From Bacteroidota bacterium (GTDB taxonomy: Bacteria > Bacteroidota > Bacteroidia > Chitinophagales > Chitinophagaceae): a stretch of 64,000 nucleotides of DNA. Shown here one piece after another: positions 1 to 9,325 of this stretch. Both the position numbers and the translations under genes were made by a program. Below the pieces are notes generated by a model. That model had not been told where the DNA came from. It saw nothing but the letters and a program-made list of their open reading frames with translations, and made no database searches. The stretch spans positions 95,793 to 159,792 of the forward strand of contig VGFQ01000005.1 of assembly GCA_016868815.1 (NCBI GenBank), given 5' to 3'. The stretch's first letter is position 1. Every line of letters starts with the position of its first letter.

Positions 1-860
1 GCTTCCGGCCTGACTTTCCCTGTGAAGAGGCGCAAGGGCTGTAGAAACTGGCTGAAGGAGAATCCTGTGTAGCTGACAGTACCGATCAGCAGCGATACGC
101 CCAACCACAAGAGCCTGTTATATAGGATCTCGTCGCGTAGGGGTATCATGTTGGTGTTGCGCTCTGCAGGGCTCCAGTACTGTGTGACGAGGCGGAGGGC
201 TTCTGCGCCGGAGGGTTCTAGGAGAGCGGCAAGGGTCTTGTTGTCGAGGTTGGCGGTGATGTTGTCGCTGGCGATCTGTAGTACCATCAGGACGATGGCG
301 ACGACATAGGCCGCCATGGCGGTACGCAGGTAGGTAGTGAGAGAGAAGAAGAGGATGCCGAGGAAGAGGATGTTGGGGAGGGTAAAGAGTAGGAAGGGCT
401 GTAGGTAGTTCATGAGGCGGTAGTTGCCCATGACGGGTTTTCCCATACCAAAGAGGCTGCCCATCCAGTAGCCCAGCAGGAGGCCTGAGAAGATGAAGAC
501 GGCCACGGTGGAGCCGCCGAGTAGCCGACCAAAGAAATAGCCTGGTTTCGATACCGGCTTCGTAAAGAACAACGGGTGCATGTTGTACTCGTAGTCTTTT
601 TGGATGACGGTCGCCATCGAAGAGATTAGTAGGATGCTGACGAGGATACTGAAGATGCTGCTGCTGGTGCCGAGGAGGATGTTGGCGATGGCGCCTGCCG
701 AGTTGCGGATGGTAAGGCTGTCGGAGCGGGTGGTGTCAAAGACTTCCGAGGCGGCCATTCCAATCAGCAAGGTGAGCAGGAAGAGGATGCCGAAGTAAAG
801 ATAGGTGTATGGGCGGCGCATGGCCGTCTTCAGCTCAAAGGCAAAGATCTCGCGAAACAT
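1..860 (-). CDS. ABC-2 type permease, N-terminal part (gene runs off the window)
   Basis: The reading frame is open from an ATG at 860 to the window edge, so only the first ~286 residues are seen. The start reads MFREIFAFELKTAMRRPYTYLYFG, followed by hydrophobic segments at roughly residues 22-36, 60-85, 118-135, 160-185 and 190-210, as expected of an ABC-2 permease. It starts 3 nt after the stop of the ATPase gene, so the two are one operon and form an ABC exporter of the inner membrane. In Bacteroidota this arrangement often belongs to a very long protein whose C-terminal part is an M1-family aminopeptidase; whether that applies here lies outside the window. The substrate is unknown. Confidence 0.8.
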   Translation of the reverse strand, partial: MFREIFAFELKTAMRRPYTYLYFGILFLLTLLIGMAASEVFDTTRSDSLTIRNSAGAIANILLGTSSSIFSILVSILLISSMATVIQKDYEYNMHPLFFTKPVSKPGYFFGRLLGGSTVAVFIFSGLLLGYWMGSLFGMGKPVMGNYRLMNYLQPFLLFTLPNILFLGILFFSLTTYLRTAMAAYVVAIVLMVLQIASDNITANLDNKTLAALLEPSGAEALRLVTQYWSPAERNTNMIPLRDEILYNRLLWLGVSLLIGTVSYTGFSFSQFLQPLRLFTGKVRPE

Positions 861-863
861 GGG

Positions 864-1739
864 TCAGCCTCTGTTTTCGGTGATGGTGGAGAAGTATACG
901 TCTTCCAGGGAGGCGGCGGCCTGTTCGAATCCTTCTTCGGGCCTTTCGTCGGCGTAGACGTGTACGACCATCTTCCCTTCGGATACGTGATGGGAGATGA
1001 CGCGCATGGTCTGGCGGTAGTGGGTGAAGTCTGTCTTCTCGACGGCCATGCTCCATATCTTCCCCTGGATGGCTTCGACGGTGCTGGCGGGTGTCCCTTC
1101 GAGGAGGATGCTGCCGTTGTTCATGACGACGAGTCTATTGCAGAGGCTGCGTACGTCGTCGACGATGTGGGTGGACAAGATGACGATCACCTGTTCGCCG
1201 ATCTCACTGAGGATGTTATGAAAGCGGTTGCGCTCCATGGGGTCGAGGCCGGCCGTGGGCTCGTCGACGATGATGAGTTTTGGATTTCCGAGTAGTGCCT
1301 GCGCGATGCCGAAGCGCTGCCGCATGCCACCTGAGTATTCGCTGACACTGCGTTTGCGCTCCTCATAGAGATTTGTCTGTTGCAATAGCGCGTCGATAAT
1401 CTCTTTTCGTTGGCGCTTGTCAGAGATACCCTTGAGGATGGCAAAGTGGTTGAGCAGGTCGAGGGCCGAGACCTTGGGATAGAAGCCGAAATCCTGCGGC
1501 AGGTAGCCCAGCACCTTGCGCACTTCGTTCTTCTCGTGGACGACGTCGATGCCGTCGAGGTGTATGCTGCCGCTGTCAGGGTCTTGCAAGGTGGCGATGG
1601 TGCGCATGAGCGTACTCTTGCCGGCGCCGTTCGGACCGAGGAGGCCGAACATGCCTTTGCCTAGGGTGAGGGTAATGTCGTTCAGCGCCTTGACGCCGTT
1701 GGGGTAGACCTTGCTAAGATTCTTGATTTCCAGGAACAT
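864..1739 (-). CDS. ABC transporter ATP-binding protein
   Basis: 291-residue ATPase subunit with Walker A GPNGAGKST near residue 37, signature SGGMRQRFGIAQALL, Walker B LIIVDEPTAGLD and the switch histidine in LSTHIVDD. It powers the permease encoded directly downstream. The frame can be extended 42 codons upstream to 1865, but that stretch is unlike any ATPase N-terminus, while MFLEIKNLSKVYPNG is the normal beginning, so 1739 is chosen. The C-terminal ~70 residues (EGTPASTVEAIQGKIWSM onward) match the accessory tail of CcmA/NatA-type export ATPases. Confidence 0.93.
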   Translation of the reverse strand: MFLEIKNLSKVYPNGVKALNDITLTLGKGMFGLLGPNGAGKSTLMRTIATLQDPDSGSIHLDGIDVVHEKNEVRKVLGYLPQDFGFYPKVSALDLLNHFAILKGISDKRQRKEIIDALLQQTNLYEERKRSVSEYSGGMRQRFGIAQALLGNPKLIIVDEPTAGLDPMERNRFHNILSEIGEQVIVILSTHIVDDVRSLCNRLVVMNNGSILLEGTPASTVEAIQGKIWSMAVEKTDFTHYRQTMRVISHHVSEGKMVVHVYADERPEEGFEQAAASLEDVYFSTITENRG

Positions 1740-2061
1740 GGGAGGGTTTTGAGGGCCGATCGGTGACAGGTACAACCACTGCCAATAAGATATCAAAGGT
1801 AATATCCCTCTATCAGTATTTGGGAACGTAGGAAGATTACAAGGATGCTTTCTGCGCATCGACATAGCCTCTGCAGCGCTTCATGGTTATAGCTCCCTTC
1901 ATCGAGGGATCGGAATACTAAAATTTATATTCCAGTCACCCAGCAAATGAAAAAAGGACCTATTACCAAGGACTGGCATGGAACACTGTAACTTGCAGGA
2001 GATGTCTGAGGTGATGTGCTCAGGCAATTTCCCACAGCTTTCCCATCTTCAATGGCTACAC
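1740..2061. other. Divergent intergenic region
   Basis: This region separates the minus-strand ABC operon from the plus-strand acylase gene and should carry both promoters. It is more AT-rich than the genes. The open frame 1978-2061 ahead of the acylase is treated as leader, because the signal peptide starts at 2062. No clear operator is visible. Confidence 0.4.
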
Positions 2062-4101
2062 ATGAGATACCTGCTGCTCCTATGGCTGATTCCTGCTTTC
2101 GTTGAAGCACAAGTTGACCCAAAAACGGTGACCATCGCGCGCGATAGTTTCGGGGTACCCCACATCTTCGCCAAGACCGACGCGGAGGTCTCTTACGGCC
2201 TTGCCTGGGCACATGCCGAGGATGACTTCCGCAGCATCCAGCTGGCAGCACTGCCCTCCAAGGGACTGATGGGCCGTGTGTTAGGGATGCAGGGGGTGTC
2301 GGGAGATTTCGCCTTTGCAGTTTTCCGCTGCCGGGAGATTACAGAAGAGAAATGGCATACGCTGTCGCCCGATTTCTTGTGGTTGGTGGACGGATATCTA
2401 CAGGGTGTCAATGACTATGCGAAGGCTCATCCCGAGGAGGTCTTGCACCCGAGGCTATTCCCGATCACGGCGAAGGAATACATCGCCTCCTCTGTGCTGT
2501 CGCTCACCGTCTTCAACGGTGGCGGCCGGACTTTATCTTCGATCTATAACAATACAGTGCCTTCTGTCATAGACTTTGACAAGATCGGCTCCAATGCCAT
2601 CGCCATTCATCCGTCGAAGACGAACACGGGCGAGGCCTTTCTCGCCATCAACGCACACCAGCCCAACGAGGGGCCTGAGGCCTTCTATGAAGCGCATGTC
2701 AACAGCGAAGAGGGATGGAACGCCCTCGGCGGACTGCTGGCGGGCGGTCCATGCATCCTGCATGGCGTCAACGAGCACCTGGGATGGGCGCATACCGTTA
2801 ACCACTGCGACCGCACCGACGTCTTCCAGCTGCATATGAATCCAGACAATCCCAACCAGTACCAATTCGACGGGCAGTGGGTGGACCTCGAGCGTAGCAA
2901 AGTCCGACTGCATGTCAAGGGCGTACCTATCGCTGTGAAGCGCGAGCTGCTATGGAGCAAGTACGGTGCAACCTTGCGCAACAAGCAGGGCGTCTTCTCG
3001 ATCCGCCTTGGCGCCAACATGGAGATAAGGGCGCTGGAGCAATGGTACCGCATGAACAAGGCGCAGAACTTCACGCAGTTCAGGAAGGCAGTCTCCCTGC
3101 AGGGCCTCTCAATGTTTAACATCACGTACGCCGACCGCCACGACACGATCTTCTACATCAACAACGCGTTGATGCCGGTGCGTGATGCATCGCCCCAGTT
3201 CGACTGGAAGTCGACCCTGCCTGGTAACACCTCAAGGACACTTTGGACAAGTTTCCGGGGTATTAGCGAGCTGCCGCAGTACGTCAATCCGAAAAGTGGC
3301 TTTCTCTTCAATACCAACCATTCATCTTTCTTTGCGACGGGACCGGTCGACAACCTCCGTGCTGTGGCCTTTGCGCGTCAGGACGGCTGGGAGACAAACC
3401 ACAATAATCGCAGCATCCGCTTCCTGGAGCTGTTGCCCGAGGGTCCTGTCGACTTCGCCACCTTCTGTCGCATCAAGTTCGACCGGCAACTGCCGGAGCA
3501 ACTGCACTATCCCATCGGCATCGACACGCTATGGCTGATGCGGCCGGACGACTATCCCGCCTACGATGCGCTCCTCCGCAACCTGCAACAGTGGGACCGC
3601 CGCGGCGTGGCCGACAGCAAGGGGGCAGCCGTTTTCCTCATGGTGTACGAGAACGTCTCGCGCCGAATGCGGGGCCGCGAGGGCGTGCAGCTCGACAAGG
3701 CCGCTTGTGAGACGGTGCTCCGCGAGGTTCAGGAGAAGATGATGGCCGAGTCCGGCCGCATCGACCCCATGCTGGGTGACCTGCAGAAGCTGGTACGTGG
3801 CGACCAGGAATTCCCCGCCCATGGCCTGCCCGACCTGCTGGCACCCGAGTCGGGCAATACGTTGCGCAAGGGTGTCCGTAAGATCACGGCGGGAGACGCC
3901 TATGTGGCACTGGTGCGTTTCCCGAAGCAGGGACTTCCCATCATCGAGACTGTCAACACCTATGGGGCTTCGTCAAAGCCCGGCCATCCGCACTTTGCCG
4001 ACCAGGTGCCGTTGTTCCTCGAGCAGCGCACCAAGCGGATGACGCTCGACAAGGCTGAGGTGCTGGCCAAGGCCGTGCGCACGTATCATCCGGGGGAATG
4101 A
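2062..4101 (+). CDS. Penicillin acylase family protein (Ntn hydrolase, secreted)
   Basis: 679-residue exported hydrolase of the penicillin/acyl-homoserine-lactone acylase superfamily. The chosen start gives a signal peptide MRYLLLLWLIPAFVEA; the frame is open further upstream to 1978 without signal character. After the small-subunit-like region (DSFGVPHIFAKTDAEVSYGLAWAHAEDD), the expected autoprocessing site is the Ser of KIGSNAIAIHPSKT, the N-terminal nucleophile of the mature large subunit, followed by the family motif AFLAINAHQP. The enzyme cleaves an amide bond of an acylated substrate in the periplasm or outside the cell; the substrate (beta-lactam, homoserine lactone or lipopeptide) cannot be told from sequence. 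The DUF1080 gene follows 66 bp downstream. Confidence 0.88.
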   Translation: MRYLLLLWLIPAFVEAQVDPKTVTIARDSFGVPHIFAKTDAEVSYGLAWAHAEDDFRSIQLAALPSKGLMGRVLGMQGVSGDFAFAVFRCREITEEKWHTLSPDFLWLVDGYLQGVNDYAKAHPEEVLHPRLFPITAKEYIASSVLSLTVFNGGGRTLSSIYNNTVPSVIDFDKIGSNAIAIHPSKTNTGEAFLAINAHQPNEGPEAFYEAHVNSEEGWNALGGLLAGGPCILHGVNEHLGWAHTVNHCDRTDVFQLHMNPDNPNQYQFDGQWVDLERSKVRLHVKGVPIAVKRELLWSKYGATLRNKQGVFSIRLGANMEIRALEQWYRMNKAQNFTQFRKAVSLQGLSMFNITYADRHDTIFYINNALMPVRDASPQFDWKSTLPGNTSRTLWTSFRGISELPQYVNPKSGFLFNTNHSSFFATGPVDNLRAVAFARQDGWETNHNNRSIRFLELLPEGPVDFATFCRIKFDRQLPEQLHYPIGIDTLWLMRPDDYPAYDALLRNLQQWDRRGVADSKGAAVFLMVYENVSRRMRGREGVQLDKAACETVLREVQEKMMAESGRIDPMLGDLQKLVRGDQEFPAHGLPDLLAPESGNTLRKGVRKITAGDAYVALVRFPKQGLPIIETVNTYGASSKPGHPHFADQVPLFLEQRTKRMTLDKAEVLAKAVRTYHPGE

Positions 4102-4167
4102 TGGCATGCTTCTGGAAGAATTTCTTACATTGTCTGCGGACAGCTTGAAAACCCTGTCCAGGACCTT

Positions 4168-5067
4168 ATGCATCGATCATTTCCTCATCCGGCATTGGCT
4201 GTTTTTATATTTATTTCTTCATCATTCTCCATCCAGGCGCAGCGGTCGACGCGGGAGGAATGGGTGTCGCTGTTCAACGGACGCGACCTCAACGGCTGGA
4301 CACCCAAGATTCGCTACCACGAGGCCGGTGACAACTTCGCCAACACCTTCCGGGTCGAGAACCGCAATATCGTCGTACGCTATGATGGCTATGATCGTTT
4401 CGATGAACGCTTTGGCCACCTCTTCTACCAGAAGCCTTTTGGTTACTACCGGTTGAAGCTGGAGTATCGTTTCATCGGGGAGCAGGCCAAGGAAAGTCCC
4501 GGCTGGGCGATCCGCAACAGCGGCGTGATGCTCCACGGGCAGACGCCGCAGAGCATGGGCAAGGAGCAGGACTTCCCCGTCTCCATCGAAGTGCAATTCC
4601 TCGGTGGCAACGGAAAGGACCTGCGCAGTACCTGCAACCTCTGCACCCCCGGCACGAACGTCGAGATGAACGGTAAGCTCTTCACACCGCACTGCGTGAA
4701 CTCGAAGTCGCAGACCTACCACGGCGACCAGTGGGTGCGGGCCGAGGTGCTGGTGCTGGGGGATTCCCTGATCCGCCACTATGCCAACGGCGAAGAGGTG
4801 TTGGCGTACCAGCGGCCGCAGGTAGGTGGCAGCAATGTCAGCGGATTGGGTACCCCCGTCGGACATCCCGGGCTGCTGCTCGCCTCGGGCACGATCTCGC
4901 TGCAGAGCGAGAGCCATCCCGTGGAGTTCCGGAAGATAGAGCTCCTCGAGCTGGAAGGCTGCATGGACCCGGCGGCGCTGAACTTCAAATCATACCATGT
5001 GAAGTCGAAGCCGGGTGACTGCCGCTACAAGAAGGGTCGAACACCGACTGGAAAAGAGAAGGATTGA
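4168..5067 (+). CDS. DUF1080 (3-keto-disaccharide hydrolase-like) secreted protein
   Basis: 299-residue protein with a short signal sequence (ends SFSIQAQ) and the DUF1080 opening WVSLFNGRDLNGWTPKI at about residue 31. The fold is a concanavalin-like beta-jelly roll; some members hydrolyse 3-keto-glycosides, others have no known activity. The C-terminal ~40 residues (ELEGCMDPAALNFKSYHVKSKPGDC) have two cysteines and look like a small added module. It follows the acylase gene on the same strand and may be co-transcribed. Family membership is clear; activity is not. Confidence 0.85.
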   Translation: MHRSFPHPALAVFIFISSSFSIQAQRSTREEWVSLFNGRDLNGWTPKIRYHEAGDNFANTFRVENRNIVVRYDGYDRFDERFGHLFYQKPFGYYRLKLEYRFIGEQAKESPGWAIRNSGVMLHGQTPQSMGKEQDFPVSIEVQFLGGNGKDLRSTCNLCTPGTNVEMNGKLFTPHCVNSKSQTYHGDQWVRAEVLVLGDSLIRHYANGEEVLAYQRPQVGGSNVSGLGTPVGHPGLLLASGTISLQSESHPVEFRKIELLELEGCMDPAALNFKSYHVKSKPGDCRYKKGRTPTGKEKD

Positions 5068-5453
5068 TCGTCACCTTCTTATTCAAAGGCTAGCCCTGTT
5101 TGTGAAGCCGGCCTTGACCGAACTCAAGGGAAAGAGTACTTTTTAACTTATTCTATAAAGTGCTACTGATCAAGCAAATATAAAGGACAATCATGAATCC
5201 GTCAGTAATCCTTGTTCATCTTGGCCCTTCCTTGCCTGCCCATATCTAGTATTGGATGGCGTAGACACAACAATCAATAATATCCACGTTCATTCTAAGA
5301 GGCTTTCCAAATTCAGATCATGAAAGTCATTTTCAAATGGGCACTTATAGTAAGTGTTTAGCAGATTTAACAAATGCACTCAAATGAACATGCCGTTTTC
5401 AATATAAAAAAGCGATTGTCTATTCGAAGCGGATTTTATTAGATCATTGGACC
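5068..5453. other. AT-rich intergenic stretch
   Basis: No gene is supported. It holds a 13-codon frame at 5320-5361 whose peptide MKVIFKWALIVSV resembles the start of a signal peptide before a stop, suggesting a decayed gene. The composition is clearly more AT-rich than the flanking genes. Confidence 0.35.
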
Positions 5454-5642
5454 ATGTTATTCGTACTTCGTCAATTTTCCCTCCTTCTGCTGCTGCTGAC
5501 ACTGGCAGGCTTTGCCCAGAAGACCTACTACCTCTCGGCGCTGCGCCTCTTGGGAAGTCTGCCTCCGATGTGCATCTCCGATATAGGCAACAAGCTATTT
5601 ATCATGAAAGACGTCGTGGTGCCCAAGCACCCATCACGATGA
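5454..5642 (+). pseudogene. Remnant of a secreted-protein gene (N-terminal fragment)
   Basis: A 62-codon frame begins with a convincing signal peptide (MLFVLRQFSLLLLLLTLAGFAQ) followed by KTYYLSALRLLGSLPP, then stops. Further open stretches in the other two frames continue to about 5840, as expected of a longer gene broken by frameshifts. No family is recognised. A real 62-residue secreted peptide is the alternative. Confidence 0.35.
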
Positions 5643-5797
5643 GTTGTTTAGGCCGCTCTCTGTTCGACATTACCGGGGGAATGCCTATCCATCCCTTCCA
5701 GGGAGGGCGCTGCCGACCCTCGACGTGCAGCAGAGCGTCTTGCAGTTGCCCGTCATCCCTTTGAGCTTCCCAGCGACGACGAGCCTGTTGGTCTCTA

Positions 5798-6034
5798 TTA
5801 GTAGATGTCGCTTTGCCGGATGGTATCCTTCCACATCTTTTTGATGTGCCGGTATAGGAGGATGGCGCTTCCGATGAGCCAGCCGTAGAAAAGGGCAGTG
5901 CCAACAGGGTGTCCGTCGTCCAGTACGGCCATGCGGTAGCGGAGTCCGATGAGGATGTTCACCATCCCCCAGAGAAGGAGCAGCGAGAGTGTCTGAAGGA
6001 TGTTGACCAGGAATTGGCGAATGTCTGGCTCCAT
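5798..6034 (-). CDS. Small inner-membrane protein, unknown function
   Basis: 78 residues with two predicted membrane helices, about residues 10-30 (FLVNILQTLSLLLLWGMVNILIG) and 43-60 (GTALFYGWLIGSAILLYRHI), and a basic C-terminus KKMWKDTIRQSDIY. The frame can be opened upstream to 6115, but that stretch overlaps the GH25 gene and lacks coding character, so MEPDIRQF at 6034 is preferred. It lies 46 bp downstream of the GH25 gene on the same strand. No function can be proposed. Confidence 0.6.
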   Translation of the reverse strand: MEPDIRQFLVNILQTLSLLLLWGMVNILIGLRYRMAVLDDGHPVGTALFYGWLIGSAILLYRHIKKMWKDTIRQSDIY

Positions 6035-6080
6035 GCGTGAGGCTTGGGTGCAAGGTAGCCATTCGGGAAGACTCCTGGCG

Positions 6081-6854
6081 TTAGCGCAAGAGCAGGCGTT
6101 GAAAGGCTGCGGCATCTCCCTGGAAGGCGTTCAGGTCTACCACTCCGCGGATGCCGGAGATCCTGGCTTTTTCACTGAACTGCCAGAAGGCCCAGTCGCG
6201 TCGGATCCTTGGCTGGTGGGGTTGCAGGTAGTGGGCGACCCAGAGGGGGTAGGCGTCAAATCGGTCGCCCAGCGTTTGCTCGTAGAAATCCACATAGGTG
6301 TAGAGGATGGGTCGTACGCCGTAATGTTTCTCGACTGACTCCAGCCATCTGGCGATTCGATTGCGCAGGGTGGCTGCCGGCACACCTCTCGTCTCTTCTA
6401 CGTCTAGGACGGGCGGCAGGTCGCCGGCATGGAGCTGAACCCTAGAGATAAAATGCCGGGCCTGCGCCGCTGGGTCTACAGCTGGCAGGAAGTAATGGTA
6501 TGCTCCTCGGCGGATGCCTTGTTTTGCCGCCGCCTCCCAGTTCCTACGAAACTGGGGGTCTACATGCCCGCCGCCTTCTGTGGCTTTGATGAAGGCAAAA
6601 TGGATCGTTGTCTTCCCGTCTTGCCTTTTCCCGACCTGTTTCCAGTCGATCGCACCCTGGTAGCGGGAGATGTCTATCCCGAAGAGGCGATGGCCCGCTG
6701 GCAAGGGAATGCTAAAGCCATTCGTGGCAGGCGTCTTGCGAAATCTCTCATACAAGATGCCGAAGGCCATGGCTGCCAGGAGCGTGCTGAAGAGGATGGC
6801 CAGCAGCCAACGCGCCAGGGGAATGCGTCTGCTGCGGCGGTAAGAGGTGGCCAT
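6081..6854 (-). CDS. Glycoside hydrolase family 25 lysozyme
   Basis: 257 residues. An N-terminal membrane anchor (ARWLLAILFSTLLAAMAFGILY) is followed by a GH25 muramidase barrel: FGIDISRYQGAIDW with the first conserved Asp, FAFIKATEGG, the catalytic pair in PPVLDVEET, and the closing DLNAF motif. GH25 enzymes cleave the beta-1,4 bond between N-acetylmuramic acid and N-acetylglucosamine in peptidoglycan. The anchor suggests action in the periplasm. The ATG at 6854 is chosen over a GTG at 6869. It is divergent from the radical SAM gene. Confidence 0.9.
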   Translation of the reverse strand: MATSYRRSRRIPLARWLLAILFSTLLAAMAFGILYERFRKTPATNGFSIPLPAGHRLFGIDISRYQGAIDWKQVGKRQDGKTTIHFAFIKATEGGGHVDPQFRRNWEAAAKQGIRRGAYHYFLPAVDPAAQARHFISRVQLHAGDLPPVLDVEETRGVPAATLRNRIARWLESVEKHYGVRPILYTYVDFYEQTLGDRFDAYPLWVAHYLQPHQPRIRRDWAFWQFSEKARISGIRGVVDLNAFQGDAAAFQRLLLR

Positions 6855-6921
6855 AAGGGTTCTGTACACGCAAAGAAAGGGCAGCGGGGAAGGATCTCAC
6901 AGGAATCGGCCGGCTTTGGCT

Positions 6922-6929
6922 TAATTTTA
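6922..6929 (+). promoter_or_regulatory. Candidate -7 element TAATTTTA before the radical SAM gene
   Basis: It resembles the Bacteroidota TAnnTTTG element and ends 5 nt before the ATG at 6935, so a transcript would have almost no leader. No good -33 TTTG is seen at the usual distance. Confidence 0.35.
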
Positions 6930-6934
6930 CCGTT

Positions 6935-7963
6935 ATGCCTCGGATCCATGTCCATGATGCGTTGAACATCTTGTCGAAGCTGACGCTGAGAAGAGCCTTG
7001 AATGCGTTCAAAGTCTTCGCCAGCTACCAGTGGAGTCGATGGACCGGCCGGCCTGTGCAATGGGGGCTGCCCGTCTCGATCTCCTTTGAGCCGACCACTT
7101 CCTGCAACCTCCGTTGCCCCGAGTGTCCCAGTGGCCTGCGCTCATTTACGCGTCCGACGGGGATGTTGGAAGTGGATTTCTTCCGACGAACCCTCGACGA
7201 CATCCATCGCGAGCTCCTGTACCTGATCTTTTATTTCCAGGGCGAACCCTACCTGAACCCAGCTTTCACCGAGATGGTCCACTATGCGGCGGACAAGGGC
7301 ATCTACACCGCCACGTCCACAAACGGCCATTATCTCACGCCCGAGCATGCCCGCAAGACGGTGGAGAGCGGGCTGGACCGGCTGATCATTTCCATCGATG
7401 GCACGACGCAGGATGTCTATCAGCAGTACCGCGTCGGGGGGCAGCTCGACAAGGTACTGGCGGGCGCCCGTGAGATCGTCCGATGGAAGCGGACATTGCG
7501 CAGCCGCAAGCCATTTGTCGTTTTCCAGTTTCTGGTGGTGCGGCCGAATGAGCATCAGATCAGCGAAGTGCAGCGGCTGGGTAGAGAGATCGGCGTAGAT
7601 GATGTCTGGCTGAAGACTGCACAAGTGTATGACTATGCAAACGATCCCAACGGACTGATCCCTACCTTGTCCGACTATTCCCGCTACAAGACGCAGGCCG
7701 ACGGAAGCCGGGCACCGAAGAACCGCCTGGAAAACCATTGCTGGAAACTTTGGCATTCCAATGTCATCACCTGGGATGGCCTGGTCGTCCCCTGCTGCTT
7801 TGACAAAGACGCCACCCACCGTCTCGGCAATCTACATCAAGAACGGTTTCGGGATGTCTGGATGAATAGAAATTACCACGACTTTCGCTCCAAGCTCATG
7901 CAAGGGCGAAAGGAAATTGATATATGCTCCAACTGCAGTGAAGGGACACGCGTCTGGAGTTGA
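6935..7963 (+). CDS. Radical SAM/SPASM domain protein
   Basis: 342 residues. The radical SAM cluster motif is C57-x3-C61-x2-C64 (SCNLRCPEC). A C-terminal SPASM region has cysteines in VVPCCFDKD and DICSNCSEG for an auxiliary iron-sulfur cluster. Such enzymes use S-adenosylmethionine to make radicals and often modify peptides or cofactors. No precursor peptide or maturation partner is seen nearby, so the substrate stays open. It is a single gene, divergent from the GH25 gene and followed by the AT-rich insert. Confidence 0.88.
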   Translation: MPRIHVHDALNILSKLTLRRALNAFKVFASYQWSRWTGRPVQWGLPVSISFEPTTSCNLRCPECPSGLRSFTRPTGMLEVDFFRRTLDDIHRELLYLIFYFQGEPYLNPAFTEMVHYAADKGIYTATSTNGHYLTPEHARKTVESGLDRLIISIDGTTQDVYQQYRVGGQLDKVLAGAREIVRWKRTLRSRKPFVVFQFLVVRPNEHQISEVQRLGREIGVDDVWLKTAQVYDYANDPNGLIPTLSDYSRYKTQADGSRAPKNRLENHCWKLWHSNVITWDGLVVPCCFDKDATHRLGNLHQERFRDVWMNRNYHDFRSKLMQGRKEIDICSNCSEGTRVWS

Positions 7964-8119
7964 GGCAGTCAGGTGCTACATATATTTTTTGTGGCAGAGT
8001 CTTTGGTTGACCGTATCCGGTTACTTGACTCTTGAGTGTTATCTAGCCGATAGCTTTATCATCGTCCGGGAGCTCTATTTCTTGCTGCCGGAATGAAGTA
8101 AGCCCCAGGACTTTCTTCG

Positions 8120-9325
8120 TTAAATCTCTTTTGGGAATGGGTCTGCAAATCCTTGTATACTTTCAAACTGCTTTTGGTCGCTTTCTAGCAGTAAACATTT
8201 TTCGAGATCGATAATCATTTTTTCTTTGTCTATGTCTTGACCTATAAAAACAAGCTCATTCATTCTGTCACCCCATTGTTTGTGCCATTTACTTTCAATG
8301 TATTCTCTATTGTCAACGAATGATTGGTATTTAATCCGTTCATGAAATGGCATACTAATCCACCAAACGCCCGCTTTCTCAAGTCGTGATGAACCACCTG
8401 CTTGGCTAAAATTAATTGCGTCATTGGGTCTTGATGCTAACCAAAATAGCCCTTTAGCTCTGATTACTCCACTTGGATAATCTTCATTAAGATATTTCCA
8501 AAATCGTTCAGGATGAAATGGTTTTTGATTGCGAAATACAAATGATGAAATTCCATATTCTTCAGTTTCAGGTGTGTGAACTCCACCTTCTAATTCTTTT
8601 TGCCAACCTGCTGATGATTGAGCTATTTCAAAATCAAAGAGTTTTGTATTTAGAATTTCTTTGGGGTCAACTTTGCTAAAATCAGAAGTCAAGATTTTAG
8701 CACTTGGATTTAATTTTTTAATGGAAGCTTTTAGAAGACCAATAGTTTTTTTATCTACTAAATCTGTCTTATTTAAGATTATCACATTGGCAAATTCTAT
8801 TTGATCGGTCAGTAAATTTACAATTGTTCTGTTATCGCCTTCTATATCTGTTAACTTACGATCAACTAACAATTCATTTGTTCCAAAGTCTTTAAAGAAA
8901 TTAAAACAATCTACCACTGTAACCATTGTGTCTATATAGCTGAATTTTGAGAGGTCAATACTTTTTTCTTCGTCTATAAAACTAAATGTTTGAGCAACTG
9001 GTATAGGCTCACTAATGCCAGTACTTTCTATCAATAAATAATCAAACCTATTTTCATTGGCTAATTTTTCAACTTCAATCATTAAGTCTTCCCTAAGAGT
9101 GCAACAGATACAGCCATTGCTCATTTCTACTAATTTTTCATCGGTTCGCGATAGAATATTTTGCTCATTTACCAATCTTGCATCAACATTTACTTCACTC
9201 ATATCATTTACAATAACGGCGACTCGCAAACCTTCTTTATTATGCAAGACGTAATTAAGTAAGGTAGTTTTTCCTGCCCCAAGAAAGCCGCTTAAAACAG
9301 TTACAGGTAATCTTTTTGTTATCAT
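8120..9325 (-). CDS. COG0523 (CobW/ZigA-like) GTP-dependent metal chaperone
   Basis: 401 residues. The G-domain starts with Walker A SGFLGAGKTT at 12-21; the family's metal site CxCC is C72-x-C74-C75 (NGCICCTL); a Walker B-like region and NKTD are also present. The C-terminal CobW_C domain includes FWLASRP and WVSMPFHE-like sequence. COG0523 proteins hydrolyse GTP to deliver metal, and the zinc subgroup is induced by zinc starvation. It is downstream of, and co-oriented with, a threonyl-tRNA synthetase, a partnership also seen in zinc-responsive loci elsewhere. The gene is strikingly AT-rich compared with the backbone, indicating transfer. Confidence 0.92.
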   Translation of the reverse strand: MITKRLPVTVLSGFLGAGKTTLLNYVLHNKEGLRVAVIVNDMSEVNVDARLVNEQNILSRTDEKLVEMSNGCICCTLREDLMIEVEKLANENRFDYLLIESTGISEPIPVAQTFSFIDEEKSIDLSKFSYIDTMVTVVDCFNFFKDFGTNELLVDRKLTDIEGDNRTIVNLLTDQIEFANVIILNKTDLVDKKTIGLLKASIKKLNPSAKILTSDFSKVDPKEILNTKLFDFEIAQSSAGWQKELEGGVHTPETEEYGISSFVFRNQKPFHPERFWKYLNEDYPSGVIRAKGLFWLASRPNDAINFSQAGGSSRLEKAGVWWISMPFHERIKYQSFVDNREYIESKWHKQWGDRMNELVFIGQDIDKEKMIIDLEKCLLLESDQKQFESIQGFADPFPKEI

